This document shows positions 7,740-18,149 of a stretch of DNA of 64,000 nt, one piece after another. The stretch comes from Sphingobium sp. TKS (GTDB taxonomy: Bacteria; Pseudomonadota; Alphaproteobacteria; Sphingomonadales; Sphingomonadaceae). Location of the stretch: NCBI RefSeq assembly GCF_001563265.1, contig NZ_CP005085.1, positions 310,001-374,000 of the forward strand. The letters are read 5' to 3'. Both the position numbers and the translations under genes were made by a program. Each line of letters begins with the position of its first letter. Position 1 is the stretch's first letter. The notes beneath the pieces are model-generated. The model searched no databases. It was not told the origin of the DNA and was given only the letters and a program-made list of their open reading frames with translations.

Positions 7740-9236
7740 ATGACTCCCAATTCCGTCTCTCCTCGCGGTCAATGGTGGCGCGACGGCGCCTCCATGCGGC
7801 GCGATTTGCTTGCGGGCATTGTCGTTGCGCTCGCACTCATTCCCGAAGCCATCGGCTTTTCGGTTATCGCCGGCGTCGATCCGCGGGTAGGTCTCTACGC
7901 ATCGGTGGCGATTGCCATGGTGATCGCCTTCCTTGGGGGCCGCCCAGGCATGATTTCCGCGGCGACGGCGGCGGTTGCAGTGCTGGTGACGCCGCTCGTG
8001 CGCGAACATGGGGTGCAGTATCTTTTCGCGGCAACCATTTTCATGGGTCTCATTCAGGCCGTTGCCGGAATGCTGCGGATGGATCTCTTGATGCAGTTCG
8101 TGTCGCGCTCGGTGATCACCGGCTTCGTCAATGCGCTCGCTATCCTCATCTTTCTGGCGCAGTTGCCGCAGCTGACGGATGTCGGGTGGCAGACCTATGC
8201 GATGGTCGCGGCAGGCCTTGCCATCATCTATCTGCTCCCGCGCATCACCAGGGCAGTGCCATCACCGCTGGTGGCTATTCTGCTCCTGACGGCGACCAGC
8301 ATCGGTCTGGGCCTGCCGGTGCATACGGTCGCAGACATGGGAAAGCTTCCCGAGGGATTGCCGAGCTTCGGCTTGCCGCACGTGCCGCTGACGCTTGAAA
8401 CGCTCCGCATCATCCTGCCCTATTCGGTGACGATGGCCGCGGTAGGCCTGCTTGAATCGCTGCTGACGGCGCAGATCGTCGACGACATGACGGACACGGA
8501 CAGCAACAAGCAGCGTGAATGCCTGGGGCAGGGGGGCGCCAATATCGCTTCGGCTCTCCTGGGCGGCATGGGTGGCTGCGCGATGATCGGCCAGTCAGTC
8601 ATAAACGTGGCATCAGGCGGACGCGGGCGGTTGTCGACGTTCGTGGCAGGCGCCTTCCTGCTGTTCCTGCTTTCCGTGCTTGGACCCTGGGTGGGACAGG
8701 TGCCGATGCCCGCGCTCGTCGCGGTGATGATCATGGTGTCAATCGGCACGTTCAGCTGGAATTCGGTCCCCAACATCCTGCGGCATCCGCCAACCTCCTC
8801 GGTGGTCATGCTGGTGACGGTCTCGGTGGTGGTAGCGACACGCGACCTGTCGCTGGGCGTCCTGTCAGGCGTGCTTCTTTCGGGCATATTCTTCGCTGGC
8901 AAGGTCCAACGAATGTTCACGGTCGAACGAGGCCTGTCCCAGGACGCCACTCACGCGACATACCGGGTGAGTGGCCAGATATTCTTCGCCTCGGTCGATC
9001 GCTTCACGCGCGCCTTTCAGGGCCAGCAGATCGCGGATCATGTCACGATCGACGTGTCGGGCGCCCACTTCTGGGACATTTCGGCTGTTGCCGCCCTTGA
9101 CCGGGTCGTGGCGCGGCTGCGGCGCGACGGGCGTGTGACAGAGATCATCGGTTACAACAAGGCAAGCGCGGATCTTCTCGATCGCTTCGCGCTTCATGAC
9201 AAGATCGGGGTCCAGACCGGCGCGGTGCCGCATTGA
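7740..9236 (+). CDS. SulP-family anion transporter with STAS domain
   Basis: 498-residue inner-membrane transporter of the SLC26/SulP family (sulfate, bicarbonate or other anions). The first transmembrane block has the family signature IPEAIGFSVIAGVDPRVGLY, and many hydrophobic segments follow up to about residue 390. The C-terminal cytoplasmic STAS domain (about 395-498) contains VTIDVSGAHFWDISAVAALD. ATG 7740 is chosen; an upstream in-frame TTG at 7722 would add six residues and neither has a good Shine-Dalgarno site. The substrate cannot be told from sequence. A second, distinct SulP lies at 57546-59249. Confidence 0.88.
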   Translation: MTPNSVSPRGQWWRDGASMRRDLLAGIVVALALIPEAIGFSVIAGVDPRVGLYASVAIAMVIAFLGGRPGMISAATAAVAVLVTPLVREHGVQYLFAATIFMGLIQAVAGMLRMDLLMQFVSRSVITGFVNALAILIFLAQLPQLTDVGWQTYAMVAAGLAIIYLLPRITRAVPSPLVAILLLTATSIGLGLPVHTVADMGKLPEGLPSFGLPHVPLTLETLRIILPYSVTMAAVGLLESLLTAQIVDDMTDTDSNKQRECLGQGGANIASALLGGMGGCAMIGQSVINVASGGRGRLSTFVAGAFLLFLLSVLGPWVGQVPMPALVAVMIMVSIGTFSWNSVPNILRHPPTSSVVMLVTVSVVVATRDLSLGVLSGVLLSGIFFAGKVQRMFTVERGLSQDATHATYRVSGQIFFASVDRFTRAFQGQQIADHVTIDVSGAHFWDISAVAALDRVVARLRRDGRVTEIIGYNKASADLLDRFALHDKIGVQTGAVPH

Positions 9237-9424
9237 ACCTGCCGGACGACACGGGAAAAATGGAAGGAGCAGCTGGCCGGTCGGGCCTGACACGGCAACG
9301 GCGCAGGACAGATTGGCCTCCGGTTTTCGAGGGCCAGGTAGCGTCTCCCGGCGCTTCGATGTAGTGCGGGCAAGAGGAAGTATCGTGATGCGATACGAAT
9401 CGATTGAGAGGAATGCGAGGACAG

Positions 9425-10996
9425 ATGCCGCTGACAGGCCGTGACAGAGCGATCGGAGCGTCCTTGCGGACACGGTTAGACCGCATGGCGCTCTATCGCT
9501 GGTGGCGCCTGAGGCTCGTTGGCAGCGTCGAGCATGAAAAGGTCATTGCGACGATTGCGGAAGAAAGTGGCTGGTCGCCGCGCTATCTGTTCATGACGAT
9601 CATGTCGGCCGGGATCGCGGTTCTTGGTCTTCTGCTGTCTTCTCCTGCGGTAGTCATCGGCGCCATGCTGATTTCACCCCTGATGAACCCGATCCTGGGT
9701 CTGGGGTTCAGTCTGGCTTTGTTCGATTTCCGCGAAATGCGCCGTGCCCTGATTGCACTTGGCGCAGGGTCGGTATGTGCGATAGCCTTCACCGCCACGA
9801 TCGTGGCGCTCTCGCCCCTTCAGGCGCCGACATCCGAGATCATTGCGCGAACGCGCCCCAATCTCTTCGATCTGGGGGTCGCGCTCTTCGCGGCGCTGGC
9901 CGGCACCTTCGCCATCATCAGGGGCCGGGGCGGCACCATTGTAGGGGTGGCGATCGCGACCGCATTGATGCCGCCTCTGGCGGTGGTGGGATATGGCCTT
10001 GCAACCTGGAACCTGCCCGTGCTGGGAGGCGCGCTTGCGCTGTTCGTTACAAATTTCGTCACGATAGCCTTGTCGGCGACCGTCATGGCGCGGTTCTACG
10101 GCTTTGGCCATTTTCTTTCGAGCCAGCAAAGCTGGACCCAGACGATCGTTCTCATGATGGTCTTCGTGGCGATGGCGATTCCGCTTGCCTTCTCGCTCAA
10201 GCGCATCGCAACCGAGGCTGTGACGGTCACCCAGGTCCGCTCCTTCCTCTCGGACCGGTTCGGCAGCAGCGCGCGCGTCACGCAGCTGGATGTAGATTTC
10301 GATGCAAGGCCCATCACCATCCGCTCCGTCATCATCACACCGCGCGAGCGGATGCAAAGGACGCCAGTGCTTCAATCGGAGCTTGCGCGGCAACTGGATG
10401 AGCCCTTGCGGCTCCAACTGGACCAGGTGTTGCTGGAGCCGGGCGCGGGCGCCCTGGAGGCGCAGCGGGAGGAATTGCGGCAGGCCAGCTCCCCGGCGGC
10501 GGCGGAAACGGCTCGGATCGCGGCCCTTGCGCGGCTGATCTCGCTTGCTGCGGGCGTCCCCGACGATGCTATCACCATCGATCGCGACCATCGCCGCGCC
10601 ATCGCCGCCGCGGCGCCGTTGCCTGGCGCCGCCCTATCGACCTACCGCGCTCTTGAACTGCGCGCGCGCGGCCAGGCTGTTGACTGGAACATCGCGATCG
10701 TTCCGCCCCGTGCGGAGTTGCCGCAGATCGTCTTTGCCGATGGTTCGGACGCTCTCGATGCCGCGGCGCGCGACGCGGCGCTGACCTCGGCCTGGGCTGC
10801 CCGTCGCTGGAACATCCCGGTGCTTGCCGTGCCGGGTCTGACCCAGGACAACCCCGAGACACCAACGCTTGCCGAGCGCAGGGCCATGGCTGTCGCGGCG
10901 ATAGTGCGCGCGCAAGGCGTTGAAGCAGTGCCCGCCCCTGACGCGGGAGCGGCCTTCAGGCTGGCCCCGGCCGGAAATTCCGTGCTCGCAAGATGA
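9425..10996 (+). CDS. DUF389 membrane protein
   Basis: About 523 residues. The N-terminal half is a DUF389 module with several transmembrane helices, including the conserved SSPAVVIGAMLISPLMNPIL and ATALMPPLAVVGYGL segments. After about residue 270 there is a long soluble Ala/Arg-rich C-terminal region with no recognised fold. DUF389 proteins are widespread and of unknown biochemical function. Starts at 9413 and 9425 are both possible; 9425 has GAGGA at better spacing. It follows the SulP gene by about 190 bp in the same direction. Confidence 0.8.
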   Translation: MPLTGRDRAIGASLRTRLDRMALYRWWRLRLVGSVEHEKVIATIAEESGWSPRYLFMTIMSAGIAVLGLLLSSPAVVIGAMLISPLMNPILGLGFSLALFDFREMRRALIALGAGSVCAIAFTATIVALSPLQAPTSEIIARTRPNLFDLGVALFAALAGTFAIIRGRGGTIVGVAIATALMPPLAVVGYGLATWNLPVLGGALALFVTNFVTIALSATVMARFYGFGHFLSSQQSWTQTIVLMMVFVAMAIPLAFSLKRIATEAVTVTQVRSFLSDRFGSSARVTQLDVDFDARPITIRSVIITPRERMQRTPVLQSELARQLDEPLRLQLDQVLLEPGAGALEAQREELRQASSPAAAETARIAALARLISLAAGVPDDAITIDRDHRRAIAAAAPLPGAALSTYRALELRARGQAVDWNIAIVPPRAELPQIVFADGSDALDAAARDAALTSAWAARRWNIPVLAVPGLTQDNPETPTLAERRAMAVAAIVRAQGVEAVPAPDAGAAFRLAPAGNSVLAR

Positions 10997-11195
10997 GGAG
11001 GGTGCCTGGCCCGACCCATTGCCCGACCTTGCCCGGCGGGCCGGGGATGATGCCACAGGGTTTCAAATATAATTCAGAGAGCCGCATCGAAGCTATGATG
11101 GCGAGCACGTCTTCCCTGACGCGGCCGGGCGTGTCAGGGTCCCCTGGCCCCTGGCAGTGCGTCCTGTCGGTAGAATCCGCACTGGAGCCAAGCCT

Positions 11196-12407
11196 TTGAT
11201 CATCACCTTCATCGCACTGGCCTGCGCTGCGGCTGTGACCGCATTTCTGGCCTTCGGGCGCTTTGCGCGTACTGACAGCTGGCGCGCCACGGTCACGCCT
11301 CTCGCCTCCATCATTGGCAGCGGCTTTCTCATCTGCGGTCCCATCCTGGCGCGCGAATTCGGCCGGGCAGCCATCATCGCCGAAGCAATCCTGCTCTTGA
11401 TCGCCTATGCTGCAGGCGCCGTCATCCGGTTCAATATTGTCCATGTCGAAAATTATCTTGGCGCTGCGCGGTCCAATGATCCGGTCGCCTGGCTCGCGCG
11501 GGTGACCCAAGGCGTCCTTGCCATCGCCTATGCGGTTTCCGTGGCCTATTATCTAAAATTGCTCGCCGAGTTCCTGCTCAAGCCATTGGACATGGATCCC
11601 GCCTGGCACACGCCCGCCTCCAACGCGATCGTGACCACGATCATCGTCGCGATCGTGGCGCTTGCTTTCGGGAACGGGCTACGGCGGGTCGAACATCTTG
11701 CTCACGGGACGGTGGCTCTCAAGATCGGCATCATCGCCGGACTTTTGGTGGCGCTTGCCTGCTGGTGGCTGACAAATGCCGCGGCCGATCCGCTGCCTCC
11801 TGTACGCGTGAACTGGGGCAGCATATCGCTGCTCCTCGGCCTTGTTATCACCGTTCAGGGATTTGAGACCTCGCGCTATCTGGGCCATGCCTATGATCAG
11901 GCACTGCGGATCCGGACGATGCGGCACGCGCAATGGATCGCGTCGGCCATCTACCTTGCCTTTCTGGCGCTCCTCACGCCCTTCCTGGGGCGTGCGGCCC
12001 AGGCGGAGGGGGTCGCAGGCATCCTTGACATCATGACGATCGTTGCGCCCGCCATGGCGATTTTCGTGCTGGTAGGGGCCGTGTCCAGCCAGCTTAGCGC
12101 GGCTGTCGCCGATTCGATTGGTTCGGGCGGGCTCATGAGCGAAGTAACGCAGCGGCGGCTGAGCATTCAGGCGGCTTTCGCCCTGGCCGGGACGCTGGCC
12201 GTTGCGATCGTCTGGTTTACCAATCCTTTCGAGGTGGTCGCCATATCCTCGCGCGCCTTCGCCCTGTTCTACGCGCTGCAGTGCAGCCTGGCCTTCGTCG
12301 TCGCGAGGCGCACCGCGGCAGCGGGCTGGCCAAGGCAGATGGGCTTTTGTCTCATCGGCATGATCTGCCTCATTGCAGCGCTCGTCGGCGCGCCAGCGGA
12401 AGGATAG
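11196..12407 (+). CDS. APC-like multipass membrane permease, unknown substrate
   Basis: About 403 residues with ten or more hydrophobic helices. An early glycine-rich motif TPLASIIGSGFLICGPILARE resembles the unwound first helix of APC-superfamily permeases. The sequence lacks long soluble domains. TTG 11196 is preferred because GGAG lies 8 nt upstream; GTG 11157 in the same frame would add 13 residues without a better site. It is co-directional with the DUF389 gene. No substrate is predicted. Confidence 0.65.
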   Translation: MIITFIALACAAAVTAFLAFGRFARTDSWRATVTPLASIIGSGFLICGPILAREFGRAAIIAEAILLLIAYAAGAVIRFNIVHVENYLGAARSNDPVAWLARVTQGVLAIAYAVSVAYYLKLLAEFLLKPLDMDPAWHTPASNAIVTTIIVAIVALAFGNGLRRVEHLAHGTVALKIGIIAGLLVALACWWLTNAAADPLPPVRVNWGSISLLLGLVITVQGFETSRYLGHAYDQALRIRTMRHAQWIASAIYLAFLALLTPFLGRAAQAEGVAGILDIMTIVAPAMAIFVLVGAVSSQLSAAVADSIGSGGLMSEVTQRRLSIQAAFALAGTLAVAIVWFTNPFEVVAISSRAFALFYALQCSLAFVVARRTAAAGWPRQMGFCLIGMICLIAALVGAPAEG

Positions 12408-12609
12408 TTGGGAACCGTTCACCGCCGGCATCGTGACAGGAAGGGGAGGGGGCCAGAACGGCGCAAGGCAGGGAACAGTCTGCCGCGTGCCTTTTCCAAG
12501 GAGCGGAAAGGGTTGCAGCCTGATTGCTCAAACAGGTAGGATCCGCCTCACGCCGTCTTGCGATTGCTCGGAATGGAGCTACTCGCAAAAACATTCAGGA
12601 GAATGCCGG

Positions 12610-13500
12610 ATGCCAGTCACTTGGCGGAGTCTTATCGCAGCCATTTGCGCGGCGACAGCGTTTGCCCAGCCCCTGCGGGCGAACGCACAACCCATCGCTG
12701 CCGGACGGGCGGTGACCTATGCAGATATTGCAGACCTCTCCTATGCCGCAGGGTTGGTGGCATTGGTGCGGATCGACACGGTGATTGCGATCGATCCATC
12801 ACGTTCAACAGCGGTTCGCCCGGGATATGGCCGCTTCTACATCGAAGGCGAGGCCAAGTCCCTGCTCGTGAGCAGGAAGCCTCTGGGGCGCAATGTCCGG
12901 TATCTGGTTGACCTGCCGCTCAACGGCCGTGGTTGGTCCGATGATCTGGAAGGACAGGAGGTTTTTGTCTTCGCCCGCCGCGTCCCTGGGAAACCGGGTG
13001 AACTGCAGCTAGTCACGCCTACAGCACAGTTGCGCTGGAGCCCCGCGCGCGAAGCGCGCCTACGTGGCCTCTTGCGCGCGGCCGTTTCGCCCGATGCGCC
13101 TCCGACCATAACGGGCGTTCGTGCATTATTGCATGTGCCAGGCGCATTATTGGGGCAGGGAAGAACGCAGATATTCCTCGACACACAGGATGGCTCCTTT
13201 GCGTCCATCACCATATTGCATCGGCCCGGCGTTCAACCGAGCTGGCACGCTTCCTTCTCCGAGCTTATCGCCGACGCGGGAGGACCGCCTGAAGCAGAGA
13301 GCCTCGAATGGTATCGGCTGGCTTGCTCGCTTCCCGGCACGCCGCCTCCTGGCGCCGACATTTCGCCGACCAGGGCCGCGCGTTCGCAGGCAGAGGCCGA
13401 TTACCGTCTCGTGCTTGACGCTCTGGGCCCATGCAAACGAAACCTGCATTTCCGACCGCAGATGACAGCTCAGTCATTTCTTGCCCCTGACCAGGCTTGA
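12610..13500 (+). CDS. Exported protein of unknown function
   Basis: 296 residues with a cleavable signal peptide (RSLIAAICAATAFAQPLRANA, cleavage near residue 27) and no further membrane segment, so probably periplasmic. The body has a beta-rich look (VRYLVDLPLNGRGW, EVFVFARRVPGK) but matches no family I recognise. ATG 12610 is chosen because AGGAGA precedes it by 8 nt and the signal peptide begins there; the open frame extends upstream without signal character. It sits between the permease and the ClC gene, same direction. Confidence 0.7.
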   Translation: MPVTWRSLIAAICAATAFAQPLRANAQPIAAGRAVTYADIADLSYAAGLVALVRIDTVIAIDPSRSTAVRPGYGRFYIEGEAKSLLVSRKPLGRNVRYLVDLPLNGRGWSDDLEGQEVFVFARRVPGKPGELQLVTPTAQLRWSPAREARLRGLLRAAVSPDAPPTITGVRALLHVPGALLGQGRTQIFLDTQDGSFASITILHRPGVQPSWHASFSELIADAGGPPEAESLEWYRLACSLPGTPPPGADISPTRAARSQAEADYRLVLDALGPCKRNLHFRPQMTAQSFLAPDQA

Positions 13501-13600
13501 ACGTGATGGCGCTGTCAGCCTGGGCGGGCTCATCTTCATTCTGAATACGCAAGAGGCCGCGCAAGCCTCGACCAAGGCGGTGGGGGGCTTTTGAGGAAAA

Positions 13601-15355
13601 ATGCAGCGAAGCTGGAAATCGGTGGTCAGGCCGTTTGCTATCCGACAACGGCGACGTCTGCGCGAAAGCGAGGCGGCCTTCATCCTGCTCGCCGTGCTTG
13701 CCGGGCTGGCGGCCGGACTGATGACGAATGTGCAGCAATGGCTGGCACATGGCCTCCAGCACCTATTCTACGGCGTGACCGTCAACCGGCTAAGCGCGCT
13801 GGGGGCGATCCACCATCCCTGGCGCTTGCTGGCGCTTCCGGTTGGCGGCGCGATGCTGGTGCTCTTTGCGCTCCTGCTGAAGGGACGCAAGAGGTCCCCG
13901 ATTGACGTTGTCGAGGCCAATGCCCTCCATGGGGGACGCATTCCCATGACCGACAATCTTGTCATCGCGACGCAGACAGTCATTTCCAACGGGATGGGTG
14001 CTTCGGTCGGTCTGGAGGCAGCCTATGCCCAGATGGGTGGCGGCGTCGCGTCGCTGCTCGGCCAATGGTTGAAGCTGCGGCGCAACGATCTTCGCACGTT
14101 GGTAGGAGCCGGCGCGGGCGCAGCGATCGGCGCGGCCTTCGGCGCTCCGCTCACCGGCGCCTTTTATGCTTTCGAAATCGTGATCGGCCACTACACACCC
14201 TCGGCTATCGCGCCGGTGATCGCGGCTGCTCTCGCGGGCGTTTTCGTGACGCGAGCGATGGGTGTGGAGCCCTGGCTGATTGCAACCACGGCGGACCGGG
14301 CGATCACCACTACCGATTATCTGCTATTTGCCCTGCTCGGTCTGCTCTGTGCGGTGCTTGGCATCATGATCATGCGGCTGGTCACCTTCGCAGAGGTTCA
14401 GGTGCAGGGCTGGACGAGATTGGGACGATGGAAGCCGCTGATCGGCGGTCTGCTGTTGATACCCCTGGCGCTGGCCTCGCCGCAGACCCTCTCGGCGGGG
14501 CATGGAGCCTTGCATCTCAACCTCGTTCTGCAGCCGGCCGTTGCACTGCTGCTGCTTATCTTGGTGCTCAAGATCGCGGCATCGGTAATTTCCTTGAGCT
14601 TCGGCTTTCGAGGGGGCCTGTTTTTCGCGTCGCTTTTCCTCGGTGCGCTGGCGGGGCAGATTTTCGCTGGCCTTGTCAACGCATCTGGAACCGGGATCTC
14701 CCTCGATCCCGGGGATGCAGCGCTCGTCGGGATGGCAGGTCTGAGCGTATCGATCGTCGGCGGCCCGATGACGCTGGCTCTGCTGATGCTGGAGACGACG
14801 CGCGATTTTGGGCTTATGGCTGTTGTGTTGACCGCATCCTTGCTCTCAAGTGCGGTGACCAGGGAGATGTTCGGTTATTCCTTCTCGACATGGCGGCTGC
14901 ACCTGCGAGGTTCGAGCATCCGCAGTCCGCGCGACATCGGCTGGGTACTGAACCTGACGGCCGGACGCATGATGCGGCGCGACTGGGTCCGGGTGGAGGA
15001 GGATTGCACGGTGGCCCAATTTCGCAACAAGGTGCCGCTGGGATCGGCGAGCAAGGCGATCATGACCGATGCGGCCGGACATTATCGCGGGGTCATCCCG
15101 ACGGCGGCCGCCTATGCGCCGGATCTGGATGGCGATGCGCGCTTGGCGCCACTTGCGGTACTCCGCGATGCGACACTGAAGCCGGATGCCAATATCCAGA
15201 CGATCCTGCCCCTGTTCGATCGGTGGGCCGCCGACGAGCTTGCGGTGGTCGGGGGGACTGGCCTGGTGATGGGGGTACTGACCGAGAAACACGCAAGACG
15301 GCGCTATTTCGAGGAAATTGAGTCTTCGCAACGGGCATTGTTCGGAGAGAGCTGA
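13601..15355 (+). CDS. ClC-type chloride channel/antiporter with CBS pair
   Basis: 584-residue ClC family protein. About ten to twelve membrane helices occupy residues 25-440. The ClC gating region is seen as NGMGASVGLEAAYAQMGG, in which the gating glutamate is kept although the usual G-R-E-G-P is changed to G-L-E-A. A GFRGGLFFASLFLGA segment corresponds to the G-x-F-x-P region. The C-terminal 130 residues form a divergent CBS pair, usually an adenine-nucleotide sensor. The ATG is preceded by TTGAGGAAAA. Whether it exchanges H+ cannot be decided by eye. It could support acid or osmotic stress responses with the neighbouring anion transporters. Confidence 0.85.
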   Translation: MQRSWKSVVRPFAIRQRRRLRESEAAFILLAVLAGLAAGLMTNVQQWLAHGLQHLFYGVTVNRLSALGAIHHPWRLLALPVGGAMLVLFALLLKGRKRSPIDVVEANALHGGRIPMTDNLVIATQTVISNGMGASVGLEAAYAQMGGGVASLLGQWLKLRRNDLRTLVGAGAGAAIGAAFGAPLTGAFYAFEIVIGHYTPSAIAPVIAAALAGVFVTRAMGVEPWLIATTADRAITTTDYLLFALLGLLCAVLGIMIMRLVTFAEVQVQGWTRLGRWKPLIGGLLLIPLALASPQTLSAGHGALHLNLVLQPAVALLLLILVLKIAASVISLSFGFRGGLFFASLFLGALAGQIFAGLVNASGTGISLDPGDAALVGMAGLSVSIVGGPMTLALLMLETTRDFGLMAVVLTASLLSSAVTREMFGYSFSTWRLHLRGSSIRSPRDIGWVLNLTAGRMMRRDWVRVEEDCTVAQFRNKVPLGSASKAIMTDAAGHYRGVIPTAAAYAPDLDGDARLAPLAVLRDATLKPDANIQTILPLFDRWAADELAVVGGTGLVMGVLTEKHARRRYFEEIESSQRALFGES

Positions 15356-15500
15356 TGCGTTGCACCACCCTTGGGGCGCCGCACCCGCCTCCGGATCGGC
15401 CGCATATGGGCTCGTCTGGCGGCCAGAGCATCATGGAGAAAGAGGAAAACAGCAAAACTGAGCGCGAGCGTTCCGCGCCGGGTGCAACGCAGGCGTGCAT

Positions 15501-18149
15501 TCAGGACAGAAGCGCCTTGATGCGGGACGCCAGCACTTCCATCGTGAAAGGCTTGGTGATGATCTGCATGCCTGCTTCCAGATGGTCGTGATTGAGGACT
15601 GCATTTTCGGCATAGCCGGTTATGAACACAACCTTGAGGCCAGGCCGGGTTGTTCGCAACGCGTCCGCAAGCTGGCGTCCGTTCATCCCCGGCAGGCCGA
15701 CGTCCGTCACCAGCAGGTCGATCATCCGCCCTTGTGCCAGCAGCTCCATCGCCGTTGGCCCGTCAGGCGCTTCAAGGACGTCATATCCCAGATCGGCCAG
15801 GGCTTCGATGATGAGCATCCGGATGGATGCTTCATCATCCACGACAAGAACGGTTTCGCTCCCCTGTGCGTATGGCGCGGCAGACAGGAGGGCTGGTGAA
15901 GCCTCGGCCATGACGGCCCGGCCGTTACGAGGCAAATAGACCGCAACAGTCGTGCCCATGCCCGGCGTCGAATGGATATGCACATGGCCGCCCGATTGCC
16001 TTGCAAATCCATAAACCATGGACAGGCCAAGACCTGTGCCGCTGCCTATGGGCTTCGTTGTGAAAAAAGGCTCGAACGCCCTGGACATGGTTTCGGCATC
16101 CATGCCCGTGCCAGTGTCGCTGACCGAGAGGCAGATATAATTTCCCGGCGTAATATCGTACGCGCGCCCCGCCTGGTCATCGATCAGCCGATCTTGTGTT
16201 TCGATCATGAGCCGCCCCCCATCTGGCATCGCATCGCGTGCGTTGATGCACAGGTTGAGCAGCGCATTCTCGAGCTGGCTTGGGTCTACCAGGATTGATT
16301 CCAGATCAGCTGCCAATCTCGTCTCGACAAGGATGGCTGGACCGACGGTACGGCGAACGAGATCCTCCAGGCCAGAGACCAGCGCGTTTGCGTCGGTAGG
16401 TCTAGGATCAAGCGTCTGCCGGCGGCTGAAGGCGAGAAGACGGTGCGTCAACGCTGCCGCGCGCTTCACCGCATCCTGGGCGGCGTCCATGTAGCGGCCG
16501 ATTTCGGCGGCGCGTCCCTGAGCAAGGCGAAGCTGGATCAGTTCAAGACCGCCCCCGATACCGGTGAGCAGATTATTGAAATCGTGCGCGAGGCCACCTG
16601 TTAATTGCCCGACCGCCTCCATCTTCTGCGATTGCCGCAAGGCATCCTCGGCCCTCAGCAATTCAGCGGTTCGCTCGGCCACCTGGCGTTCAAGCGAGGC
16701 AGCCAACTCGGCAAGTTCATGCTCGGCGCGGCGCCGCTCCACCGCGTCACGGGTTCTCTCAGCCACTTCGCGAACAAAGGCGACATCGTCATCGGACCAA
16801 TGCCGCGGGGTGTCGTTGTTGACGAAGATGAGGGCGACAAACCCGCCCTGCTCATGCAAGGGCATGTTGATGAACGCGCGAGCGCTGATCGCTTCCAGCA
16901 CGGCGGATGTGTCGGCGGTTCTCGGGTCCAGGCGGGAGTCATCGACGCACACGGTCTCGCCCTGCTTGAGATCTTCGATGTAGCTGCCGTACGCGCGGAA
17001 CTGCAATGTGCCTGCGATCGTGGTGACGCCCGGCGCATTCCAGTCCCGCTCGATCATGATCGTTTCGTTGATGCGATCGACCATGCCATAGCCGGCCCGG
17101 CTCACATCGAGCGTCTGGCCGAGAATTTCGGCCGCGGCGTGGGAAATGTCTGCGCTCTGGTCGAGATCGCGAAAAAGATCGTTCAGCCGGACCAGTGCCT
17201 GGCGTTTCAACTCCGCCCGCTTCGCATGGGTGATGTCCATCGACACCCCGGCAACCCGAACCGGCCTGCCAGCGACATCGAAGAAAGGCTGGCCGCGTGA
17301 CGATATCCAGCGCGTGCTGCCGTCGGGCCAGATGATGCGATATTCCTCCTGATGCTCCCGGCCCTGCGTACCGGCCTCGATCATATTGTCGATTGCCCGC
17401 CGGCGGTCATCGTCATGAACCGCGGCTATCCTGTCTTCGAAGGTGAAAGGCTGGTCCAGTGCGCGGCCGAAGAGCGCCTTGCAGTCCTCCGAGGCCGTCA
17501 GCGTCCGGGATTGAAGCTCGAAACTCCAGGTGCCAAAGCCACCTGCCCGCAGTGCGAGCGCCAACTCCCGCTCCCGTTCCTCCTGGGTGCGCAACCGGTT
17601 GCTCACCTCGGCCACGAGCGCGGCATTGTCGCGTTCCAGGCCCGACAACCGCTCTCGTTCCAGGGTCACGTCTACCTGGCTGGCAAAGAAATAGGAGAGT
17701 TTCTTGTCGGCGTCGAACACGGGCGCCATAAGGAGGCGGTTCCAGAACGGCTCGCCATTCTTCCGGTAATTCCTGATGTCGACTTCGACTGGATGTGCGT
17801 GTTCTACCGCCTGATGGAGTTGCCGCCGCGTTTCCTGGTCGGTAGCCTCACCCTGTAAAAAGCGGCAGTTACGGCCAAGGATCTCATCACGTTCATAGCC
17901 CGTCAGGCGACAAAATGCATCATTGGCGAATACCACCGGATTGTCCGCGAGCCTCGGATTGGTGATGATCATCGGCATCCGGGTGGCATGCACCGCAGCC
18001 ACGAACGGGTCCGTGAAGGGGTCGAGGCCGCTTAGCTCGTTTTCGATCCTCTGGTCATCCGCGATGCTTTTCCAGGAACGATGGCTGATTTGCTTCTGAT
18101 CGGACAACAGGGCTTTCCTGGAGGATATGTGGGACGCGGGTTTCGACAC
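15501..18149 (-). CDS. LOV-PAS-GAF hybrid histidine kinase / response regulator
   Basis: 882-residue cytoplasmic hybrid kinase. Domain order: LOV-type PAS (about 45-165) with the flavin-adduct motif GRNCRFLQG (Cys95); PAS_3-like domain (about 195-310); GAF (about 320-475); coiled coil; HisKA with His522 in [11 protein letters not shown]; HATPase_c with DTGTGMD and GTGLGLSM; and receiver (about 766-882) with phosphoacceptor Asp816. The intact LOV cysteine predicts blue-light sensing. GTG 18149 has TTTTGAGG at 5-8 nt. The gene overlaps the tail of the upstream lgt remnant by about 95 nt. No cognate output regulator is adjacent, so the phosphorelay target is unknown. Confidence 0.92.
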   Translation of the reverse strand: MSKPASHISSRKALLSDQKQISHRSWKSIADDQRIENELSGLDPFTDPFVAAVHATRMPMIITNPRLADNPVVFANDAFCRLTGYERDEILGRNCRFLQGEATDQETRRQLHQAVEHAHPVEVDIRNYRKNGEPFWNRLLMAPVFDADKKLSYFFASQVDVTLERERLSGLERDNAALVAEVSNRLRTQEERERELALALRAGGFGTWSFELQSRTLTASEDCKALFGRALDQPFTFEDRIAAVHDDDRRRAIDNMIEAGTQGREHQEEYRIIWPDGSTRWISSRGQPFFDVAGRPVRVAGVSMDITHAKRAELKRQALVRLNDLFRDLDQSADISHAAAEILGQTLDVSRAGYGMVDRINETIMIERDWNAPGVTTIAGTLQFRAYGSYIEDLKQGETVCVDDSRLDPRTADTSAVLEAISARAFINMPLHEQGGFVALIFVNNDTPRHWSDDDVAFVREVAERTRDAVERRRAEHELAELAASLERQVAERTAELLRAEDALRQSQKMEAVGQLTGGLAHDFNNLLTGIGGGLELIQLRLAQGRAAEIGRYMDAAQDAVKRAAALTHRLLAFSRRQTLDPRPTDANALVSGLEDLVRRTVGPAILVETRLAADLESILVDPSQLENALLNLCINARDAMPDGGRLMIETQDRLIDDQAGRAYDITPGNYICLSVSDTGTGMDAETMSRAFEPFFTTKPIGSGTGLGLSMVYGFARQSGGHVHIHSTPGMGTTVAVYLPRNGRAVMAEASPALLSAAPYAQGSETVLVVDDEASIRMLIIEALADLGYDVLEAPDGPTAMELLAQGRMIDLLVTDVGLPGMNGRQLADALRTTRPGLKVVFITGYAENAVLNHDHLEAGMQIITKPFTMEVLASRIKALLS

